NCBI GenBank assembly: GCA_031213475.1
Contig: JARUPZ010000025.1
Span: forward strand, 2,368,077-2,432,076
Direction: 5' to 3'
Origin: Nereocystis luetkeana
Taxonomy: Eukaryota > Sar > Phaeophyceae > Laminariales > Laminariaceae
Length of the DNA: 64,000 nt
How positions within the stretch are numbered: position 1 is the stretch's first letter; every line of letters begins with the position of its first letter. The notes beneath the pieces were generated by a model. That model had not been told where the DNA came from. It ran no database searches and was given only the letters and a program-made list of their open reading frames with translations. Below are positions 57,646-64,000 of this stretch, in pieces. Position numbers and translations under genes: made by a program.

Positions 57646-57814
57646 GTTTGTGGGCAGTGCAACACAGGTGAATGAATCTCCCGTTTGCCCCGCAGATTAT
57701 CCGCCTACATTTTTCGTTCTATAATCCCACATCAATATTTGGAACCCCCCAGTGTGAGATGGAACATCTCCCTCGTGTTTCTTGACCACAATCAATAGGG
57801 TGCAACACTTCTTC

Positions 57815-58022
57815 CTCTTAGGAAAGTAGATATAATGTTTTTATCGACATGCACTCAATCTATTTCCCGGTTCTCACAACTAATCAGCACAAATTCACGC
57901 GGGAAATCTAATATCTCATCCGGTTTGTCCAAATAAATGCTCTCTGGTGGGGATCAAGACACGCCCGAGGGTGGGCACGCAGCTTCCAAAGTTGAGTTTC
58001 AACCACTCAACATCGAACGGTC
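57815..58022. other. No recognisable feature
   Basis: A/T-rich sequence without supported frames. Confidence 0.4.
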
Positions 58023-58707
58023 CTACTCACAGCAGATGGTTTTAACTGAAAACAAAGCACATGCAAATGCCAGGTAAGTAAATTGGAGATATACTGTGCG
58101 ATCCATTACGCCAGAGTTACCGGTAGACTGTAAATAGGAGATGTTCGTCTGATCATTTTCTGATGAAAAACACGTCAAATTGTCTCGGCGAGCACTACTG
58201 GAGGTCATCGACTGTTGTTTGTTCGAGAATGCTTGCTCTCTCTGCGAGTACTCGCAATATGTCGGGATTCCGTGCTGCTGGAGATGTTGTGCTGCGTGTG
58301 CTTCACTCACGTCCAACCTGAATATTGCGGTTGTCAGGTTGTCGTTCTGTATTGCCGATCGACAACAGGTATCAGGTGTTCGATACTGCTCAAACTCGTG
58401 ACACCTCGGGTTATATACGTGTGCTGCGAGTACTGTCTGTGATCCTGATGGAGTATTTCATAGACAGACACTAAACAAACTGAGAACTGAGACTCGACAT
58501 CGCCTTTTTCCTGCACCACTTGGCATTGACCTGCAGGCTGATGATCCTGTTCGTACGGAAGATTGAATAATTTATTTTAGTAAAGGAATTACGAATGACC
58601 CTGAGGTATATTTCCCTGTCCGGAGCATGGGTACCGCCACAGGCACGCATGCGGAGCCCTTGGTATTTATTTCTATTTAGCCCTCCAAGAATGCCCAGGG
58701 TCGACAT
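58023..58707 (-). CDS. Possible spliced gene, unknown
   Basis: Three minus-strand frames follow each other. An ATG at 58,707 opens 78 codons (MSTLGILGGLNRNKYQG...). A second frame covers 58,519-58,334 and a third 58,316-58,023. Splice-like signals exist: a strong donor GACGTGAGT near 58,312 and a strong acceptor 'tgctttgttttcag' near 58,050. If used, they would make most of the third frame an intron. No family recognised and no unique model. Confidence 0.22.
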
Positions 58708-58728
58708 TTTTCATGTACTCGTTCGCAC

Positions 58729-59708
58729 CAGTGTTGGGGATTGGGATTGAATTGCCCTGAAAAGATCGAAATCTTTTGGGAAATCTCGAGATTGAATTGG
58801 CGGTTTTGACGGCCGATCTTTCAATCTAGATTGAGAATCGAAGATTGGTTGATTCAATCTTTCAACCTCAATCTTTTGGATCCCGCGCAAAAAACGCCTT
58901 ACATTATCACTGGAAACCCCTTGAAAACGCATCTTCTCCCCGTCTATCTCCCCTGCTCTACCCCCACAAAAAACCGCCTGTGCCCAGACACCCTCATCGT
59001 GCAGATGTATGTATGGATACATGTTTATACTTCGAGTATCCACGCTCGCTTTAACGATTTTAATCGTTGTTGTGTTTCATGTGTGTGGGATGTGGGGTTT
59101 ATGGTGGGATAGGGATAAACCAGTGTATAATACGAAGCAAGCCGCGTGGGGTACCAGCAGCAAATGGATAATCAATAATAATGCGCACCAGATATTCTGC
59201 AAGAAGCTGCGCCGTGGGTGGTGTTCTGGTACGTGTGCGCCTTGCGCTCTTGGGATCCTGCGGGGTGCATATTTTGATATTGATTATTGATACCTGGTAC
59301 CTTGTTATAACAATTTGACGTCTATTATTGCCTATTATTCAGATGGAATGCTACACCCTGATGTACACCTTTTTCCGTGGCATAATGAGGATGCATACTT
59401 ACTGCGACTCGTGCACTCTTACAGTAGGAATAGTGATGTATATATATATATCGTTGCTGAATTGGGAACTAACTGGTGCATTTGAGCATACAGCAGACAA
59501 CATGTAATAGAATATTGAGGAACCACGAATGAATGTAAAACTTCTAACTTCCTCGAAATTTGGCGCGCTGAAGATCAAGATTCAGATCGAGATTGAGATT
59601 GCCTCTTTTCGCCAAGATTGCCGAAAATATCAAGATTGGCTTTTTTCGGGCAATGTTTTTCAAGAATTAATTGATCGGCACTGTTTTGGGAGGTAATCCC
59701 CAACACTG
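58729..59708. mobile_element. hAT-like MITE, 980 bp
   Basis: The ends CAGTGTTGGGGATT and its reverse complement pair over 14 bases. The flanking 8-mers gttcgcac and actcgtac agree at five positions and differ by transitions at three, as an aged 8-bp duplication would. Many CAATCTT/AAGATTG motifs crowd both ends, like subterminal transposase-binding sites. No transposase frame is inside. CAG-type ends and 8-bp duplications are typical of hAT elements. Confidence 0.75.
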
Positions 59709-60014
59709 ACTCGTACACTGCCCCCTGTGTACCGATTGTTCACTCAGATTTTTTTTCAGGCTCCTCACATCAGGAGCTCCAAACCACACCCGAAAACAGA
59801 CTTCAGTAAAAATCAAATTCCACCCCGACGAAGAACCCCATGGCCTAGAAGTATAAAAAACACGTAATTTTTCGAAATAAGATTGGCATTCCGACGATTT
59901 GGGGTTGAGGAGCGCCCATCACTAAGAAAACATTTTAGCGGGAAAATGTGCTACGTCCATCGTCAAACGCATCCTTCTCTTCCGATACCTCGGGAACCCC
60001 GACCAATTGTTGGG
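59709..60014. other. No recognisable feature
   Basis: Nothing assigned between the hAT-like MITE and the TIR element T fragment. Confidence 0.4.
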
Positions 60015-60157
60015 TATTTCGATTGAGCAAAGCTGCTGTACAGCCCCACAGGACTGTCAACTTTTTTTCTTGGAGTTGTACACAATTAGTTTGCTTTCTA
60101 AAAAAAAACGTCCGTTCCCATTTTTTGTTTCGTTCCCATTTTTCCGTTTTGTCTGTT
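60015..60157 (+). mobile_element. TIR element T, 3' fragment
   Basis: Matches the last ~140 bases of the copy at 55,353-55,750, including the end 'cgttttgtctgtt'. Confidence 0.7.
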
Positions 60158-60587
60158 AAAACGACTGAATACATCCGTGTTGAAAGTGATCCCGACTCGT
60201 TCATGAGCGTTCTGACCGCCGCCACCATCCGTGCATTATCGTTGCTGGGCACGCTATACGATCCTCGGTAACCACATAGCTCGTGAAGGATGTAGAATTA
60301 TCTGCCTTCTCTCTCTACCAAAGGCATGCACGTAAGTAGCACCAGGTACGAATTAGGGAGCGAAACACGAGTCCCCCTCGTAATATTGGTTCTCTCCGAT
60401 AGTTTCGAGATTTATACCAGCGCGTTGTAGTCCCCGCATCCCCGGGTGGCGTGGCGCATAGTCCTCTTTTGTTACTGACTCCAATTACGTGTGTTCAGAT
60501 ATTACAGAGTGCGCATCCTCCTATTTTCATAGGAGCTTTTTCTTGCAAAATAAATGAATACCCGAAAGAGCGGGAGTGTAGGTATAT

Positions 60588-60718
60588 ATTACATTCAATG
60601 GGAACCGACGAGTAGCGGGGATGCTGAACCCTACGCGCGATCAAGGTGAAGGCACGTACCGGGGGAAGGGGGGATAGGAACAGCACCTGTAACCACGGCT
60701 TGTCCGAAACCGATTACG
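60588..60718 (+). mobile_element. SINE family B, internal fragment
   Basis: 'gaaccctacgcgcg', 'gaaggcacgtaccg' and 'accacggcttgtccg' match the family-B body. Head and tail are missing. Confidence 0.6.
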
Positions 60719-60836
60719 TGGGACCATAGGTAACAACAGGACCTATGGTATACATAAAAATATATATGTTTAACCATTTTTACCGACAATATTTGGTCAT
60801 GTCAACCATGGCCCCCCGTAATGGAAAAAAAGCAGG

Positions 60837-61958
60837 GATCTTTACCGTTATCCGTCCGTGCACGGTGCGGTTTTTACAAACCGAAAATCGTACAATCCGG
60901 TTCGGTGCGCTTCAATAAAATCGTGAATCTTACGTTGCGGTACTGTGCGGTTTTCAGGTATTCTAGTAAATCCTGCGGTGCGGTTCGGTTTAGAGATATA
61001 TCCTACGGTGCGGTTCGATGCGGTTTTCAAAAATTGGAAATCCTACGGTGCGGTCCGGTGCGGTTTTAGAGAATCGGAAATCTTACGGTGCGGTTCGGTT
61101 CCCCGTATAATCGGTCTTTTCTACGGTGTGGTTCCAATCCCCGTAGGAAAACCATACAAGACACGTTTTGTTTCTTTTTACGGTGCAGCGTGTATAAAAA
61201 CCGTACTCAACCGCGGTTTCGTACGGATCTCAGGCTTTTGTCGGGGCACTATCACGAAACCGCTGTTTCTCTACGGTGCGCCGTATGAGTGAACCGTACA
61301 AAATCGCGGTTTCGCACGGTTTCTGACGCTTTTTCTCGGGCCTCTACATAATAACGGAAGCGAGCGCTGCTGCACAAGCAAGCTTTGATGCAAGCAAGCG
61401 CTGCCGCAAGCAAACGCTGCCGCAAGCAAACGCTGCTGCAAGCGAGAGAGCCACCTTAAGCAAGCGCTGCTGCAAGCGCTATTGCAGGCGCTGCTACTGC
61501 TTGCGGCTGCTGCTGCTGCTGCTGCTGCAAGCGTGCGCACCCTTGCCGCCACGCTCCTGGGATCTTCGCCGCTCTTTTCCCTTCTCGGGTAGAGAGGATA
61601 ACGAAGAAGGAAGGCCGATATTATCGTTGTGGCGGCGTTGCTTGCACAGCGAGTATCGAGGAGCGCAAGTTAGATCGCACGTCTGCCTGTTGGTGCTGGC
61701 TGCTGCTTACTACAGCTTGCTGCTGCTGCTGTGCTGTGCTGCACAGGTAGCTACTGCTGCTTGCACGCCTTCTGTTCCGCTCGTTGGATGCTGCAAAAGT
61801 GCTGCCGCTGCTGCAAGTGTTTTTTTTTATACCTAAGAATCCAATTTGAAGCAATTGTTCGTCTCCGATTATGCGCATGACGGAAATGGCTTTCGATTTG
61901 GACTATCTTTCCGACGGATTTTCTCGATACACAAACTATTATGGGCAAGCACTCTAAT
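60837..61958 (+). repeat. Composite dispersed repeat CE, copy 2
   Basis: Same left end, array, palindrome-rich middle, 'caagcaagcgctgc' stretch, CTG-rich part and right end as 27,228-28,521. It is about 170 bp shorter, mainly in the array. Frames over 60 codons here are not the same as in copy 1. Confidence 0.75.
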
Positions 61959-61964
61959 CTTGAC

Positions 61965-62335
61965 GCACACGGTGCGGTTCGGTTTTGTGATATTTCCTAC
62001 GGTGCGGTTCGGTGCGGGTTTCAGATAATGTGAATCCTACGGTGCGGTGCGGTTTTGTGATAAATCCTACGCTGCGGTTCGGCGGGGTTTTCGAACATCG
62101 GAAATGCTACGGTGCGGTTTGGTTCGGTTTCAGAAGCTCGGAAATCTAACGGTGCGGTTCGGTAATTTTTGAAAATTCTATGGTGCGGTTCGGTGCGGTT
62201 TTCCTATTATTTCGTAAAACCTACGGTGCGGTGCGGTGCGGTGCGGTTTTCCAGGGGGCAATAATTCTACGGTGCGGTACGGTGCGGTTAACCGAACCGA
62301 ACCGCGCCGAACCGATAGGAAAAACCTCACCGTAA
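61965..62335. repeat. CGGTGCGGTT array after CE copy 2
   Basis: About 12 units in the 'tcctacggtgcggttcggtg' orientation. Confidence 0.75.
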
Positions 62336-62672
62336 AGAACCCTGAAAAACTGTGATACCAAATAATTTGCGGAAAAACTCGAGTGTACAGACTTAACCTG
62401 TGGGTACACATTAAACAATCTCGTGTGCGCGGATGAACAGTAGTCGACCTGGACTTTTTCCTGGTTTACATTTCGTTGAGTTTTTTCCCGGCTGCTCTCA
62501 CGAGCAAAACTTACCTGGTAGTTCAAGTTGACTCATCCCCACAACATTTTACCGTGCGACGGCCCGTTGTTAAATTCCACAGGATTGAGGCCCGGTCCAG
62601 CGAAGTGCGAGACGGTTGGCAGCATCCATCTGCTTGCTGTGGATCGAGAGAGCCGAATCAGCCCACGGGACA

Positions 62673-62927
62673 ATGCACGGTACCGCCAAGGCCGCGAACA
62701 TGGCGCCCGTAGCTGCCCACACCACGCGCTCGCCCAACGGGGTCGGTCCTTTCTCCTGGAAAACCTTTCTTGACGGCGGTTCGAAGGGGGTCTCAGAGGT
62801 GGTGGTTCTACAGGGGAAGAAGAGAGTGGAGCTATCCTGGGTGGATGGGCACTCGAGCGAATTTTCGCTCGAGTGGTTGCGGGACCACAGCGATGGATCC
62901 TTCCACGTCAATACCAAGCAGCGAAAG
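62673..62927 (+). CDS. First exon, gamma-butyrobetaine/trimethyllysine dioxygenase-like
   Basis: Enzymes of this family are Fe(II)/2-oxoglutarate hydroxylases of carnitine synthesis. The exon encodes 85 residues from the first in-frame ATG (62,673; a second is at 62,700). Residues 51-72 hold WVDGHSSEFSLEWLRDH and end TKQRK, which matches the small N-terminal domain (W-DGH, then WLRDH, then a QR motif). The family's zinc-binding cysteines after WLRD are absent (SDGSFH follows), so metal binding there may be lost. The frame runs into a donor, AAG|GTGAAG, at 62,928. The catalytic double-stranded beta-helix (HxD...H) is not in the window. A SINE and repeat H sit in the presumed intron. It could be intact or a partial duplicate. 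Confidence 0.55.
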
Positions 62928-62999
62928 GTGAAGTGCAGACTCGAGAAAAGGGAAAAAAAAAACGAAATACAATACGTGTCGTTAAAATCGACTCTAATA

Positions 63000-63124
63000 G
63001 TAAGTAGCGGAAAGGGGGTAGAAGAGCCTGCTATGTGAACTCGGATCTGAGTTACGAGTTGGAAGGAGAGAAGAAGATGTGCGAAGATAATAAATGGGAT
63101 GAGCTAAAAGAAAAAAAAAAAAAA
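63000..63124 (+). mobile_element. SINE family A, 5'-truncated, poly(A) tail
   Basis: Only the last ~110 bases and A14 remain. It lies downstream of the dioxygenase-like exon, in its presumed intron. Confidence 0.8.
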
Positions 63125-63237
63125 GTAGTCTTCGGCGACATTGTATGTGCTGGCATCTCTCCATGATTTACAATCAGGACGGACTTGTGGTAGACTGATT
63201 TCGTTGGGGAAAAGACAGATGTGTGGCACCAGAACAT

Positions 63238-63439
63238 GTGGCATTCGAGCTGGCGTCGGAGCTGTTTCTTCCTGAAGCATGGCGGCGGGACTCTTGGCAT
63301 TATCAAGTCGCCGGTTTGCACTTACGACCTAAACTCATTCGTGGACCTCTGTCACTTCGCATAAATTGATGTACTTTTTTCCTTCCAGAGCGAGCGTAGC
63401 GGGCGGCGTAGGCCGCCCGCGGAGCGAAGCGCCTTGTAC
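63238..63439 (+). repeat. Repeat H, third copy, intact hairpin
   Basis: The 9-bp GC stem is perfect. It ends at 'gcgccttgta' like the others. Confidence 0.65.
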
Positions 63440-64000
63440 ATATATTATATACCTGGTACACGTTTTCCCTTCGGATTGGCATGAGCGTAGCGTGTAAGAA
63501 GACTCTTGCCGAAGTACGTATCTGGTTGGTTGGTTTGAACTATTCCACCAATTAATTGAAGTTGTATGTGCTGCAGTTGGGGCAAAAGCTCAAATGTACC
63601 TGTTAACAACCATATCTCTACTAGTATAAGGAAAATAGGAGTGGAACATGCAGATGAGGGTGACGCAAAAGAGCAGTTCTAATGACCGAAAACGCAGGTA
63701 GAAATTATGTATTACAGCGGTTATGATATAATATATGAAGGCGACATGATGAGCGTGATATACAACTTCGACAGTAAGCACTTGCTCGACGAATCGCGGC
63801 GCCAGTAGAAACACGTCCTACGACACCTAACGGTTCGACAACGAACGAAACCATTGGCGGACGCCCAAACCAACTACGACAGGAATTCCTCAAGAAAAAA
63901 CTTCTTCAACGAAGCGTAGCAGTGGGCCCGGGGTCGGCGTGAAACGCAAAGAAGTCGAAGCTCCCTCGCAAACACGCATGTCGCTAATAACAACGGAATC
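63440..64000. other. Unassigned window end
   Basis: No second dioxygenase exon could be recognised. Frames at 63,590-63,893 on the minus strand have no family resemblance. Confidence 0.4.

Larger units (their letters stand above)
54750..57670. mobile_element. Composite TIR element, 2,921 bp
   Basis: The ends 'cacctgtgttgcactgccca' (54,750) and its reverse complement (to 57,670) pair over 24 bases with one mismatch. The flanks line up with the unsplit copy at 37,687. Inside, in order, lie a ~500-bp hairpin, TIR element T, and LINE segments C, B, A and RT in minus orientation. No transposase is recognised, so it seems to be a non-autonomous element carrying captured or nested pieces. The target duplication is unclear (aaaa against aatg). 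Confidence 0.75.
54555..57815 (+). repeat. Repeat R, copy split by the TIR element
   Basis: 54,555-54,749 matches 37,500-37,687, and 57,671-57,815 matches 37,689-37,830. The 2.92 kb between them is the inserted element. Confidence 0.75.

Overview
This is a repeat-dense, gene-poor stretch of a nuclear eukaryotic genome. The evidence is short GT-AG introns, tRNA-derived SINEs with poly(A) tails, a LINE, a DIRS-like tyrosine-recombinase retrotransposon, several families of TIR elements and minisatellites. There are no bacterial operons, rRNA genes, CRISPR arrays or phage modules. The organism cannot be fixed from the sequence. A protist or alga, possibly a stramenopile, is my best guess, and it is inference only. 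Most long open frames are translations of minisatellites or of mobile elements.

Layout. At 0-5 kb there is a truncated LINE 3' end split by a Mutator-type MITE (9-bp target duplication), two minisatellite families (GTCCCGTCCC and CGGTGCGGTT) and the left copy of a ~1.7 kb inverted duplication whose partner lies at 28.7-30.4 kb. It includes a perfect (CA)75. From 5.0 to 11.24 kb lies a block bounded by 24-bp inverted ends and two inward-facing satellites built on CCCTCTGGAGGG palindromes, with weak membrane-protein-like open frames inside. At 11.3-12.9 kb there is a second copy of the 0.48-1.6 kb unit, then CAG-rich tandem repeats, an inverted SINE and long unassignable sequence. At 18-32 kb there are decayed exons, a 0.4 kb TIR element that interrupts an open exon, a probable hAT-type transposase relic, a foldback hairpin and a 1.1-1.3 kb composite repeat (27.2-28.5 kb) that recurs at 60.8-62.0 kb.

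From 32 to 58 kb retroelements dominate. A degenerate DIRS-like element (38.7-43.6 kb) has RT, RNase H, methyltransferase-like and tyrosine recombinase domains. 616-bp tandem repeats follow. A LINE (49.3-52.8 kb) has a mutated catalytic motif and an AC-rich 3' tail, and two SINE families lie beside it. A 2.92 kb TIR element (54.75-57.67 kb) holds a 240-nt-arm hairpin, a smaller TIR element and an antisense LINE piece. Its insertion site can be read against an uninterrupted relative at 37.5 kb.

At 58-64 kb there is a 980-bp hAT-like MITE, the second composite repeat, and the only recognisable host gene piece: a first exon resembling the N-terminal domain of gamma-butyrobetaine/trimethyllysine dioxygenases (62.67-62.93 kb). 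That gene seems to continue past the window end. A second host-gene candidate is a minus-strand locus near 54.0-54.55 kb with an 86-nt phase-0 intron. The elements explain much of each other. The LINE explains the dispersed AC-tailed fragments and probably supplied the machinery for mobile sequences around it, and nested insertions give a relative order of events.
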